A DNA stretch of 64,000 bases, taken from positions 293,803-357,802 of the forward strand of contig SKCR01007821.1 in NCBI GenBank assembly GCA_019454045.1. Direction: 5' to 3'. Below are positions 48,219-59,811 of the stretch, piece after piece. This DNA is from Zanthoxylum bungeanum. Its lineage: Eukaryota; Streptophyta; Magnoliopsida; Sapindales; Rutaceae. The translations under genes were made by a program, and so were the position numbers. The first letter of the stretch is position 1; each line of letters begins with the position of its first letter. Below the pieces are notes generated by a model, which made no database searches, was not told the DNA's origin, and worked only from the letters and a program-made list of their open reading frames with translations.

Positions 48219-48628
48219 TCAGTATTCCAAGGTTTTTTTTATTCGGGCGCCGTCTAGTTGTTCCAAAAGATAGGCTCCCGGCCTCACAATTTCCACAACC
48301 TTGTATGGCCCTTCCCATTTGGCACCCAACGAACCTTCCTCCGGTCTGCGAGTATTCAGAGTTACTCTTCTTAAGACTAGGTCGCCCAAAAGGAAAGATC
48401 GAGTTCGTACTTTCTTGTTGTAGAATCGGGTCATTCTTTGCTGATAGATTGCAGTCTTCATAGCTGACCTCTCTCATTTTTCTTCAATTAGGTCAATATG
48501 ATTTCTGATGAGCTCCTCATTTGGCCTATCTTTGAAATACTTAACCCTGTGGGTGATCACCCCAATTTCTACCGGAATGACTGCCTCAAACCCATATGAT
48601 AGCGAGAACAAAGTTTCTCCCGTGGAGT
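48219..48628 (-). pseudogene. Integrase C-terminal part of element D, cut by element E
   Basis: The minus strand reads STGETLFSLSYGFEAVIP, RPNEELIRNHIDLIEE, a stop, then AIYQQRMTRFYNKKVRTRSF, LGDLVLRRVTLNTRRPEEGS and AKWEGPYKVVEIVRPGAYLL. This is the end of a gypsy integrase including the GPY/F module, which helps target insertion. The 5-bp ggagt at 48624-48628 is the TSD of element E; the remainder of the integrase continues at 58534. Confidence 0.88.
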
Positions 48629-50009
48629 TGTAGGCACTGCATTTTTACACATAAGTCCCTATGATGAGTCTCATTTTGGAGACACTACATTTTAAGTCAC
48701 GGAAAACGGACATCGGAAGGGGGAATTCAGGATAAACAAGGTTCACTGTTTTCGTTGGTGCTACGTTCGTGTATACGTTCGAACGTCAGACAGATTGCGG
48801 ACGTTGGTACCGCGTTCAAGTAAGCGTTCGAACGGTGTCGGTAATTCTGGTTTTGCTGCTAGCCTCACATTAAGCCCAATTCGCCCAAACCTTGGCCCAC
48901 ACGCCCAAGCCCACTTAAAACACATATTTAACACATGGTGAAATCAAAACAAATCTAAAAATCATATACCAAATTAAATAAAATACTTACACAATTAAAG
49001 AAATTGCATGCCTAATTAAAATCAACCAACAAACTAAATGCCTAATCTAAACCAATCAAATATAATCATACCAAGTTAAAATCAATCAACCAATATATTA
49101 TTCCCAAACTTAAAATATTGTATGCCTAATCAACATAAACTAAATATTCAACCTTCCCTATCTAGCCAAGATTTGTCCCCCCTCAATCTTTGACTTCCCT
49201 TATCCAAGCCAATCAAATCCCTTTCCTTGTCAAGCCTAACCCTTTGCCTAAAAAGAACCCTTCACCAACCTTCTCAAGGGTAGCTAGCTCATAGACACAA
49301 CTCTCCCTCACTCTCAATAACAAGAAGATCACAAACCAAAGAACCCCCATCGCCTTGACCAAAACACATCCCGAACAGCCCCCTCACCTCACCGAAAAAC
49401 ACATCCCAAGCAGCCCTAAACACACACATAAAACAGCCCCCGAACCACACCATAACACCACCAAAAATAACACCCAAAACAGTAGCCAAAACATCCCAAA
49501 AACAGTAACTAAAATACAGCAGCAAAACAGTAGTAGCGGCGGCAAATCGGAGTCAAAACAGCAGCAAAAGACGGAGGACGACGACCCAAAACAGTAAGAC
49601 AACGAACGAGAGCAGTGAACCAGTGAACCGGAAGAGTTGCGGAGCTTTACCCCTTCCGATCTTCGTGAAACGCGAGTCCGAGAGACGACTTAAAAGGTTA
49701 GACCTGAGGGCACTTTTTCATTAGTTTCTATATGTTTCTTTTTTATTGAATTTTATTCATATGAGAGTCGTTTATGGATGCATGTTGTGGCTTGAATGAA
49801 ATGGAAGAGTGTCGTCTCTTGTGGTATATAGGATGGAAACCCAGACGTAAATTCCGTAGCCGAATCCGAATGGACGGTAGTGCGGTCTGTACTTGGGACA
49901 CAACTCCACGTACCACTTGAGTAAACGGCACCTTCTCTTGTTTTGTGTTGCTTTGGTTTATTTAATTCTTGTTATTTAAATTCTGCATGTTGTCTATTCC
50001 CGTATGATA

Positions 50010-50480
50010 CGATCGAGTGCATGGGCTTAGTAAGTACGATGAAAGGTTCCCTAATTGGAGGGTTAAAATCCTTCACCACGATGCTCTGCCGCACCGATTG
50101 ATGGTGTGTTCGGTTGAATGCGAAATACGTTCAATCGGACATACTTGGTTTGATATGATTGTCCTTATTTTCGTATGCATGATTCAACCGAGCGCATGGG
50201 CTTAGTAAGTGCGATGTGAGATCCCCTATGGGGAGGGGCTAAAGCCCTTTACCACGAGGCTTTGCCGCGCCGGTTGATGTGTGTTCGGTTGGATACAAGA
50301 TACGTTCAATCGGGCACACTATGTTTAATATTATTGCTTTTCATTCTATGTATGCATGATTCAGTCGAGCGCATGGGCTTAGTATGTTGGTCTAAAGGTC
50401 CTCTCTTTGAGAGATCAAGAGCCCCAAAATTCCACCTTTACGGCAGTACTTCGCCGCGCCCCCCATTTATTTTGTCAGTT
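50010..50480. repeat. ~173-bp tandem repeat inside the LTR of E, three units
   Basis: Units begin with GCATGGGCTTAGTA and contain TTTACCACGAGGCTTTGCCG and TGTGTTCGGTTG.ATAC. They lie downstream of the putative promoter, hence in the R/U5 leader. ORFs of 200 and 115 residues overlapping these and the next array are not supported as genes. Confidence 0.8.
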
Positions 50481-50518
50481 ATGTATTGCGTCCCATTTTC
50501 ATGCATCAGGTCTGTTCC

Positions 50519-50860
50519 CGTTCGAACGCGTTTACGAACGCAACTCGAACGCGCATGTATTTTGCCTTGTCATGCATCAGGTCTTGCTTATGTTCGAACG
50601 CGTTCACGAACGCCATACGAACGTGAGCATTCTGTTTCATTTACGTTCGAACGCGTTATCAAACGCCATACGAACGCGAGCATTCTGTTTCATTTCCGTT
50701 CGAACGCGTTATCAAACGCCACACGAACGCACACGCACTTTCTTAGTTTCATAATGTATCGGCCTGGTTCCGTTCGAACGCGTTCTCGGACGCTACACGA
50801 ACGCAAACCTTCTGTTTATCGTTCGAACGCGTTTACGAACGCTACACGAACGCGCACCCA
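50519..50860. repeat. CpG-rich palindrome array inside the LTR of E
   Basis: Six copies of CGTTCGAACGCGTT (near 50519, 50591, 50644, 50697, 50771 and 50820), each followed by ACGAACGC or a close variant, so that CGTTCG...CGAACG can pair. The 3' LTR copy (57538-57870) has lost one intermediate segment, and two copies show G-to-A at CpG (GTTCGAACACGTT, GTTCGAACACATT). Confidence 0.9.
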
Positions 50861-51521
50861 CTGAACTGAGTCCTCTTCATTAGATTTCATGCATAGTTCT
50901 CCTAGTAGCTATCCCCACATGTATGAATACAAATATGTTAATGTATTACAATCCATATGCTTATGTCATGATAACATTTGAGTATTATTTCTTGCGGTAT
51001 ATCGGATGGAAACCCAGACGTAAATTCTGTAGCCGATTCCGAATGGACGGTAGTGCGGTCTGTACTTGGGATACAATTCCACGTACCACTTGGAAAAGTG
51101 CCATATGTGTGCTTGTATGGTTAATATGTGTGCTTGTGTTTTCCTGAATGTAATATGCAAATGAAGTTGTATGTTTGTTGCTATTTTGATATATGTTAAG
51201 CATGCAATTTTAAATGTGAGATATATGTGAAATGTGTGCATAAGTTTTATTTTGCATGTGAGAATTTAGAAGCATGATACTCTTGGAAATAAGTGTTTTT
51301 TAAGCTTGATTAAATTATTACATAAATCCTTTCATTACAAGTGACATAAGTAAGGGACCATTCCGAACCCAACGGTTTGAGGTCTTCCCTTGCGAGGGGT
51401 GAGTGCGACCTTAAACCTTTGTCCCGGTTCACACCGGGTGGCGACTCCATGTTATTTAGTACTTCCCAACTAGTGCCGCGAGCCTAGAAACGGCGTCGCC
51501 CATGTCCTGTGTCCTACAGTC

Positions 51522-51539
51522 TGGCGACTCCACTGGGGA
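51522..51539 (+). promoter_or_regulatory. Primer-binding site of element E
   Basis: TGGCGACTCCACTGGGGA begins three bases inside the 5' LTR edge, a PBS form often seen in plant gypsy elements. I did not assign the tRNA. Confidence 0.8.
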
Positions 51540-52507
51540 TAGAGAATTGGCCCCGAAATATTGTCTTGTAATGTTTGGATTTATGTTTTAATTGACCATG
51601 TCTATAGTGGATAAAGTGGGGGTTTAATCAAGGGCACTTTGAGGCTAGGTAATGGTTTGGTGTCTTCCTTCACTCACTACCTTTCTAGAAGGAAAAGCTG
51701 TGAGGACACCTATATGACCATCTACTCGTAGCCTTTGTGATGGACTAATTTGGAGGACTCGTTGTTTATTCCTGACACCAAGCGATAAGAGCCTAAGAGG
51801 CTTTGGGTATTTAAGTGAGCCTCGCTCCACCTTCCCTATGGGGAATCTACAACGGGAAATCCATTTGACAGTCCGTCACACACCATAGCTCATTGGCACG
51901 TACCTTAGTGTATAAAAAGGGATACGCTCACTTGGTCGCTTGAACCCTTGAGTGAGGAGACCTAGTTGTGGGCTATCCTTCGCCGGTGAGAGCCTTTGTC
52001 CATACTCTTACAAATCCACCCATAGACCGGTTTGTATGGTTAAAGTAACAATTATTTCCTTGAGAATGTGCTTATGGACCATCCTCATTTGGATGCAGTT
52101 GGACTATTGTCAGAAATGCGGGCTTGCTGGGCCATTTAAACTGGGGAAAGTTCGTACTGTATGACTATTAGGCCCAAGGCTTCTGAAATGTTGATGGGCC
52201 ACCTTGTGCTTGTGTTCGGAGTATTATCATTTGGATTTAGTTGGGCTCCTTGCCATAAGATATGAACTTGTTGGGCCATTTAAACTGGGACGTGTTCACT
52301 CTTATGACAGTCAGCCCAAAAGCTTCTAAAATGATAATGGGCCGACTTGTTTGAAAATTTTATTGACTTAGTATGATTTATATGTTATATGCCTCTTATG
52401 CACATCATGCATACATACATCATGTTAACCCTTGTGTTCTGAAAGCCATCATAGATTCCCGTTGGGTTAGAAAAAAGGGAAGACTCATCAAAATACTGGG
52501 AACAGAC
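51540..52507 (+). other. Untranslated leader of element E
   Basis: Non-coding between PBS and gag. Contains a duplicated phrase 'ttggatgcagttgg.ct..tgtcag..atg..cttg.tgggccatttaaactggg' at ~52087 and ~52230. Short ORFs here have no domain. Confidence 0.6.
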
Positions 52508-53757
52508 ATGAGTGAATCAGATATTGAGGTGTCCCGTATGGATCAGTTGGAAAACGGTCTCACCAAGGTCACTGAACAGTTGCAAGCCTTGACTACTGCC
52601 ATGACAAATATGGCTGTGCCCCGTGCTGGGGGAAATTCTGAGAATGTAAGGCACGAGGAGCCTCCGAATGGGTTGGGGGATGATATCCCCGCTTTTGATG
52701 ATGATATGGCAGAGTATGCAACAGACAGAGTGATTGGGTCTCAAGCCGAGATACAGAAACTCAGGGACCAGGTTGAATCCGTTACCCGCAAGATGAGGGG
52801 TAAGAATGAAGATTTGCTAGATTATGAGACAATGAAGTTTGAGGAGCAGTTGCCAGCGCAGTTTAAGATGCCGGATTTGGCTAAGTTCAATGGGAATGGA
52901 GATCCGAGGGTGCATCTCCGTCAGTTTGTATCAGTCATGAGTTCAGTTGGCTTATCTCAGCGTCAGGTACAGAAAATGTTTGGGATGTCACTCGAGGGGG
53001 CACCCGTAGTATGGTACCATAACCTGGACAAGCAGGTTAAGGAAGATTGGAGGGAGCTAGCTGATGCTTTCTTAAAACAATATGTCACAGACCTGGAGAT
53101 TGACTTGTCACTCCGTGACTTAGAAAATATCAAGCAGAAGCGGAGGAAAATTTCAAGGAATATGTGGACCGCTGGAGGAGCCAGCTTCTGAAGATGCAGA
53201 CCCGGCCCTCAGAAAAGGACCAGATCAAAATGATCATCAAGGGCACCAAGCCCTCTATTTATGGCAAACTAAGGAGAATGACTTCGATGATTACTGATTT
53301 TCGACAGCTGAGGGAGACAGTTATGGATATTGAGGAGGAGGAAGCCGAGAACAGAAAGTTTTATGGACAGAACAGAAGGAATATTGGGGGACATTCAGGG
53401 ACTATGCCTGCTACTGCTGAGGTCAGTGCCATTAAGAACATACGCTTTTCTAACCTTGGTAAGCCTCTTTCAAAGGTATTCGAAAAGCTGAAGGCGCAAG
53501 GACTCTTAAAACCTTTGGAACCTAGGCCAATTCCAAATCCTGTGCCACCTCACATGAACTTTAACTTATACTGTCACTTCCACCAAGAAAAAGGCCATGA
53601 CACCGACAACTGCGCCCGCCTCAGACATGAAATCCAAAACCTCATCGATGCCCATACAATACCCGACTCAGAGAAAGAACAACCCAGTGCCTACATGATC
53701 AACTCTGGCCTACCCGAAACCCTTGTCCTCCAAACTCTCAACCACTCAGCTTCATAG
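52508..53757 (+). pseudogene. Gag of element E, one frameshift
   Basis: Met at 52508 (MSESDIEVSRMDQLENGLTK) is the most likely start, although the frame is open from 52373. A coiled-coil-like N-terminus is followed by the Retrotrans_gag core: FKMPDLAKFNGNGDPRVHLR, FGMSLEGAPVVWYHNL, WRELADAFLKQY. Near 53140 one base is missing (expected Pro codon); the next frame continues EENFKEYVDRWRSQLLKM and ends with a zinc knuckle YCHFHQEKGHDTDNCARL (C-x2-H-x4-H-x5-C pattern). Stop at 53755-53757. Gag would package element RNA in trans or cis. Without the frameshift it would be ~415 residues, a normal length. Confidence 0.9.
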
Positions 53758-54330
53758 GAATAAGGGATAACAATGGTGAAGAACCATGGGCTGAAGAAGA
53801 GGGCACTGTTGTTTCTCCTAGTTTATCTTGCACTTTTAATAAAGACATTGATTTTGTTTACCTGTTCGAACGTTTCCTCAACAATAATAAAGGCGATCAT
53901 TTCATTTATCTGCCTAAAACTATTACTTTCAAACTTGCAACATGAGTGTGTTCAATCTTGGTAATGTGATGCTCAGAGCGTAGGGAATCCTCAAAAGAAG
54001 CAAGCAGAAAAGATAAGTTAGCCATTCAGGAATTGGGAAATGGAGACAGTGGGACTGTTAGACTTGGAAAGAAAAGGGTTCCTGGAACAAATCAGGGTAA
54101 ACAGGTGGAAATGGTACTTTCCCTAAGAGGAGAATGGTCATCAATGAATCGAAGAAGACCTAACCCAACGGGATAAGAACATTCATACATGCATACACGT
54201 AACACATTTTGCATCCTTTCGTGTTTGTTCTGTTTTGTATTCACAGGTTTTGAAAAGAAAAAGAAAAATGGCAAAGACAAGCCAAACAGAAGCAGACAGT
54301 ACGATGTCAGCAGTCTTCAGAATAGGAATG
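53758..54330 (+). other. Post-gag segment of element E, no pol
   Basis: Short open stretches only. The frame continuing after gag has no protease D-S/T-G motif. It appears to be the remnant where pol was lost. Confidence 0.6.
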
Positions 54331-55420
54331 AATCACATTGGGTAAGGCCCATATCAGCAGTATCAGTCTCGGGGCGAGGCCCATATCAGTAGCAGTTAGG
54401 GCCGAGGCCCACTTCAGTATCAGCATTGCTGGGTATGGCATTCTGGGGCCGAGGCCCACTTCAGTATCAGCTTTGCCGGGTATGGCATTCTGGGGGCGAG
54501 GCCCGCATTACGTCAGATCAACATTGCCGGGTATGGCATTCTGGGGGCGAAGCCCGCATCATATCAGTTCAGGGGAAGAAAGCCTCATGTCAGTTCAATT
54601 CAGGAATAAAGCCCACACTCAGTGCAGTTCAGGAAGAAAGCCTGCATTCAATACAGTTCGGGAATAAAGCTCGGGAGGAATAAAGCCTCATCTCAACAGT
54701 TCGAGAATAAAGCTCGGGAGGAATAAAGCCTCATCTCAACAGTTCGAGAATAAAGCTCGGGAGGAATAAAGCCTCATCTCAACAGTTCGAGAATAAAGCT
54801 CGGGAGGAAGAAAGCCTCATGTCAGTAGTTCGGGAATAAAGCCCACACTCAATACAGTTCAGGAAGAAAGCCTACATTCAGATCAGTTCAGGAAGAAAGC
54901 CCGCATTCAATACAGTTCAAGAACAAAGCCACACAGTCAGCTCAGATCAGAGAACAAAGCTCAAGGGGAAGAAAGCCTCATGTCAGTATAGTTTGAGAAC
55001 AAAGCTCAAGGGGAAGAAAGCCTCATGTCAGTATAGTTTGAGAACAAAGCTCAAGGGGAAGAAAGCCTCATGTCAGTATAGTTTGAGAACAAAGCTCAAG
55101 GGGAAGAAAGCCTCATATCAGTATAGTTTGAGAACAAAGCTCAAGGGGAAGAAAGCCTCATGTCAGTACAGTTCGGGAACAAAGCCCACACTCAGTGCAG
55201 TTCGGGAATAAAGCCCACATTCAATACAATTCAGGAAGGAAGCCTACGTCCAGCAAACTCGGGAATAAAGCCCACATTCAGTACAGTTCGGGAATAAAGC
55301 CCACACTCAGCTCAGTTCGGGAACAAAGCCCACACTCAGTGCAGTTCAGGAAGAAAGCCCACATTCAACATAATTGAAGGAAGAAAGCCTAGAGGAATAA
55401 AGCCTCATCTCAACACAGTT
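54330..55420. repeat. Mosaic of short tandem repeats in place of pol (element E)
   Basis: Three subfamilies: ~32-60-bp units with GGTATGGCATTCTGGGGGCGA (54425-54560), 43-bp units AATAAAGCTCGGGAGGAATA (54660-54810) and 45-bp units GAGAACAAAGCTCAAGGGGA (54960-55165, five copies). Between and after them lie ~30-bp units with GTTCGGGAATAAAGCCCACA (54600-54660, 54820-54930, 55165-55375). All share the (G/A)AA(T/C)AAAGC(C/T)C core, so they probably derive from one ancestor. The ORF of KLKGKKASCQYSLRT repeats is an artefact. Confidence 0.9.
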
Positions 55421-55650
55421 CGAGAATGAACAAGCCGGGAATGGCACTCCAAGAATGGAAGCACAGTTCGAGAATGGACCACATCACAGCGCGGTTCGAG
55501 AATGAACCAGGGGTCGCAGCACCTCACCATCCAAATCAACTCAACTCAACACATGGTAAGTCAAGTGGCAGCTGGCGAGCCAGGTAAGTGAAAATGCATT
55601 GCATGTACTTTGATAGGATTGTCACTGTCACACACTGCACAAGTCCCATC

Positions 55651-55664
55651 AAAGTGGGGGCGAC
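55651..55664 (+). promoter_or_regulatory. Polypurine tract of element E
   Basis: AAAGTGGGGGCGAC immediately before the TGTAGG of the 3' LTR. Confidence 0.85.
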
Positions 55665-58528
55665 TGTAGGCACTGCATTTTTACACATAAGTCCCTATGA
55701 TGAGTCTCATTTTGGAGACACTACCTTTTAAGTCACGGAGGTCACGGAAAACGGACATCGGAAGGGGGAATTCAGGATAAACAAGGTTCACTGTTTTCGT
55801 TGGTGCTACGTTCGTGTATACGTTCGAACGTCAGGCAGATTGCGGACGTTGGTGCCGCGTTCGAGTAAGCGTTCGAACGGTGTCGGTAATTCTGGTTTTG
55901 CTGCTAGCCTCACATTAAGCCCAATTCGCCCAAACCTTGGCCCACACGCCCAAGCCCACTTAAAACACATATTTAACACATGGTGAAATCAAAACAAATC
56001 TAAAAATCATATACCAAATTAAATAAAATACTTACACAAATTAAAGAAATTGCATGCCTAATTAAAATCAACCAACAAACTAAATGCCTAATCTAAACCA
56101 ATCAAATATAATCATACCAAGTTAAAATCAATCAACCAATATATTATTCCCAAACTTAAAATATTGTATGCCTAATCAACATAAACTAAATATTCAACCT
56201 TCCCTATCTAGCCAAGATTTGTCCCCCCTCAATCTTTGACTTCCCTTATCCAAGCCAATCAAATCCCTTTCCTTGTCAAGCCTAACCCTTTGCCTATAAA
56301 AAGAACCCTTCACCAACCTTCTCAAGGGTAGCTAGCTCATAGACACAACTCTCCCTCACTCTCAATAACAAGAAGATCACAAACACATCCCGAACAGCCC
56401 CCTCACCTCACCGAAAAACACATCCCAAGCAGCCCTAAACACACACATAAAACAGCCCCCGAACCACACCATAACACCACCAAAAATAACACCCAAAACA
56501 GTAGCCAAAACATCCCAAAAATAGTAACTAAAATACAGCAGCAAAACAGTAGTAGCGGCGGCAAATCGGAGTCAAAACAGCAGCAAAAGACGGAGGACGA
56601 CGACCCAAAACAGTAAGACAACGAACGAGAGCAGTGAACCAGTGAACCGGAAGAGTTGCGGAGCTTTACCCCTTCCGATCTTCGTGAAACGCGAGTCCGA
56701 GAGACGACTTAAAAGGTTAGACCTGAGGGCACTTTTTCATTAGTTTCTATCTGTTTCTTTTGTTATTGAATTTTATTCGCATGAGAGTCGTTTATGGATG
56801 CATGTTGTGGCTTGAATGAAATGGAAGAGTGTCGTCTCTTGTGGTATATAGGATGGAAACCCAGACGTAAATTCCGTAGCCGAATCCGAATGGACGGTAG
56901 TGCGGTCTGTACTTGGGACACAACTCCACGTACCACTTGAGTAAACGGCACCTTCTCTTGTTTTGTGTTGCTTTGGTTTATTTAATTCTTGTTATTTAAA
57001 TTCTGCATGTTGTCTATTCCCGTATGATACGATCGAGTGCATGGGCTTAGTAAGTGCGATGAAAGGTTCCCTAATTGGAGGGTTAAAATCCTTCACCACG
57101 ATGCTCTGCCGCACCGATTGATGTGTGTTCGGTTGAATGCGAAATACGTTCAATCGGACATACTTGGTTTGATATGATTGTCCTTATTTTCGTATGCATG
57201 ATTCAACCGAGCGCATGGGCTTAGTAAGTGCGATGTGAGATCCCCTATGGGGAGGGGCTAAAGCCCTTTACCACGAGGCTTTGCCGCGCCGGTTGATGTG
57301 TGTTCGGTTGGATACAAGATACGTTCAATCGGGCACACTATGTTTAATATTATTGCTTTTCATTCTATGTATGCATGATTCAGTCGAGCGCATGGGCTTA
57401 GTATGTTGGTCTAAAGGTCCTCTCTTTGAGAGATCAAGAGCCCCAAAAGGCCACCTTTACGGCAGTACTTCGCCGCGCCCCCCATTTATTTTGTCAGTTA
57501 TGTATTGCGTCCCATTTTCATGCATCAGGTCTGTTCCCGTTCGAACGCGTTTACGAACGCGCATGTATTTTGCCTTGTCATGCATCAGGTCTTGCTTATG
57601 TTCGAACGCGTTCACGAACGCCATACGAACGTGAGCATTCTGTTTCATTTACGTTCGAACGCGTTATCAAACGCCATACGAACGTGAGCATTCTGTTTCA
57701 TTTCCGTTCGAACACGTTATCAAACGCCACACGAACGCACACGCACTTTCTTAGTTTCATAATGTATCAGGCCTGGTTCCGTTCGAACGCGTTCTCGGAC
57801 GCTACACGAACGCAAACCTTCTGTTTATCGTTCGAACACATTTACGAACGCTACACGAACGCGCACCCACTGAACTGAGTCCTCTTCATTAGATTTCATG
57901 CATAGTTCTCCTAGTAGCTATCCCCACATGTATGAATACAAATATGTTAATGTATTACAATCCATATGCTTATGTCATGATAACATTTGAGTATTATTTC
58001 TTGCGGTATATCGGATGGAAACCCAGACTTAAATTCCGTAGCTGATTCCGAATGGATGGTAGTGCGGTCTGTACTTGGGATACAATTCCACGTACCACTT
58101 GGAAAAGTGCCCATATGTGTGCTTGTATGGTTAATATGTGTGCTTGTGTTTTCCTGAATGTAATATGCAAATGAAGTTTTATGTTTGTTGCTATTTTGAT
58201 ATATGTTAAGCATGTAATTTTAAATGTGAGATATATGTGAAATGTGTGCATAAGTTTTATTTTGCATGTGAGAATTTAGAAGCATGATACTCTTGGAAAT
58301 AAGTGTTATTTAAGCTTGATTAAATTATTACATAAATCCTTTCATTACAAGTGACATAAGTAAGGGACCATTCTGAACCCAACGGTTTGAGGTCTTCCCT
58401 TGCGAGGGGTGAGTGCGGCCTTAAACCTTTGCCCCGGTTCACACCGGGTGGCGACTCCATGTTATTTAGTACTTCCCAACTAGTGTCGCGAGCCTAGAAA
58501 CGGCGTCGCCCAGGTCCTGTGTCCTACA
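55665..58528 (+). repeat. 3' LTR of element E
   Basis: 2,864 bp. Compared with the 5' LTR it has a 9-bp tandem duplication (GAGGTCACG, near 55740), lacks ~29 bp at ~56385, keeps CCTATAAAAAG, and has a short deletion in the palindrome array near 57560. These few differences indicate a recent insertion. Confidence 0.95.
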
Positions 58529-58533
58529 GGAGT

Positions 58534-59300
58534 CTTTACAGGTTGTTCGATACACCCACAATACCTCTGGCAACTCTTCGACCCGTAACCCCTTACAAAT
58601 TCCGAGCTGAGCCTTAAGATTAGCTTTGATGACTTTGTTAGCAGCCTCAACCTGTCCGTTGGATTTGGGGTGAGCAGGTGAAGCGAATCTTAAGGCAATC
58701 TGAAGATCTTCACAGAGCTTCCTGAAGCCTTTGCTGTCGAACTGCTTTTCGTTATCTGTGATGATGGCCCGGGGGATCCCTAACCTGCAGATAATATTTT
58801 TCCTCACAAACTCAGTTGATTTCTTCTTCGTGATTATGGACAAAGGTTCAGCTTCTACCCACTTGGTGAAATAATCTATAACCACAATAGCGTATTTCGC
58901 CTGTACTCGTCCCTTTGGCATTGGTCCAATAATATCCAGGCCCCATTGAGAGAATGGCCATGGGCTGGACAATGTAGTTAATTAATCTGCTGGAAGGTGA
59001 TGGATATTAGCATTTTTTTGACATCCGTCACACTTCTGGGCTGTTATTATCCCGTCTTGATGCATGGTTGGCCAGTAAAAACCTTGCCTCAAAGCTTTAA
59101 AGGCAATTGATCATCCCCCAGCATGGCTCCCACAAATCCCTACATGAATCTCTCGGAGCATATAATCAGCTTCCTCCTCTGCTAGGCACCTCAGGAGTGG
59201 CACCGTATAACCCCTTCGGTACAGTATTCCTTCAATCAAACAAAACCTGCCACTTCTATATTTTAATTTTCTGGCCTCTTTCTTTTCCTCCGGTACCTCC
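58534..59300 (-). pseudogene. Integrase of element D, zinc-binding and core parts
   Basis: Minus strand: HHCC region (REIHVGICGSHAGG, then CDGCQKNA), stop codons at ~59112 and ~58981, then the core SSPWPFSQWGLDIIGPMPKG, VVIDYFTKWVEAEPLS, PRAIITDNEKQFDSKGF and NGQVEAANKVIKANLK. The acidic core residues (D in LDIIG, D in TDN, E in NGQVEA) are still readable. The frame then meets the TSD of element E and continues at 48628. Inactive because of stops and the insertion. Confidence 0.88.
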
Positions 59301-59800
59301 CCCGTTTCCAAATATCTTTTGATCGGCTTAATCCAGTGAGGTATGTTCTCCACATCGAGCTCCATTACTTCGGGCTTGCTTACACTTCTTGTTTGGAGAC
59401 AAATCAGAGGAATTATTTTGGGCTTTTCCGATTTAATCGATGAAGCGAGCCGTGCTAGGGAATCTGCTTGATGATTATTTTCCCGACCAATCTGCTCGAA
59501 TTCTACTTTCCCCATTTTTCGACCAAGATTTTCACCGTCGCTGAGTAGGCTATCATGTTTGACTCTCTGGCCTGAAATACCCCATTTAGTTGTTGGACGG
59601 CTAACTGGGAATCGCTCTTTACAATTACATCTTGAATACCCATTGCCGTGCATAACCTTAAATCGGCCAAAATTGCCTCATATTCTGCCTCGTTGTTAGT
59701 AGCCTCGAAGGCGAATCTTAAGGCGTAAATTGTTTCTTCTCCTTCACCTCGTTTCAGCACGATCCCGGCTCCACTACCTTGTGAGCTGACAGAGCCATCT
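59301..59800 (-). pseudogene. Archaeal-type RNase H (second RNase H) of element D
   Basis: Minus strand: RFAFEATNNEAEYEAILADL, then MGIQDVIVKSDSQLAVQQLN, then QIGRENNHQADSLARLAS. The E in NNEAEYEA, D in KSDSQL and D in HQADSLA are the expected catalytic acidic residues of the extra RNase H that Tat-lineage elements carry. A frame change near 59520-59600 breaks it. The following segment up to the integrase zinc region (RYLETGEVPEEKKEARKLKY, LYRRGYTVPLLRCL) is the usual linker. Confidence 0.85.
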
Positions 59801-59811
59801 ACTGATAACTC

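Larger units (their letters stand above)
48629..51518 (+). repeat. 5' LTR of element E
   Basis: 2,890 bp, TGTAGGCACTGC...GTGTCCTACA. U3 has GTTCGAACG motifs at ~48779 and ~48827. Where the 3' LTR has CCTATAAAAAG (56293), this copy reads CCTAAAAAG at 49247. Further in: a ~173-bp unit three times (from ~50020, 50194, 50366), six CGTTCGAACGCGTT copies (50519-50860), and a ~95-bp block duplicated at 49829 and 51002 (GGATGGAAACCCAGACGTAA). Confidence 0.95.
48629..58528 (+). mobile_element. Gag-only Ty3/gypsy retrotransposon (element E, TR-GAG-like)
   Basis: 9.9 kb, TSD ggagt (48624-48628, 58529-58533), splitting the integrase of element D. LTRs 48629-51518 and 55665-58528 are very similar. PBS, gag and polypurine tract are present in order on the plus strand; no protease, RT, RNase H or integrase. 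The space of pol is taken by tandem repeats. It is the youngest large insertion here by eye, together with 119-6636. Replication would need another element's enzymes. Confidence 0.95.

Noticed and set aside
49289..49602. Low-complexity ORFs (NTTKNNTQNSSQ.../FGSSSSVFCCCF...) in the LTRs of E
   Set aside because: They lie in the leader of the LTR, are compositionally biased and have no family resemblance; the 5' and 3' LTR copies differ by an indel near their starts.
50262..50864. 200-residue ORF rich in RTRSRTPYERE repeats
   Set aside because: It covers the CpG palindrome array and 173-bp repeats of the LTR; the duplicate in the other LTR has a different length and frame.
54993..55377. Repeat ORFs with KLKGKKASCQYSLRT units
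   Set aside because: 45-bp repeats keep frame by chance because 45 is a multiple of 3; there is no link to gag or pol and the sequence is shared by non-coding neighbours.
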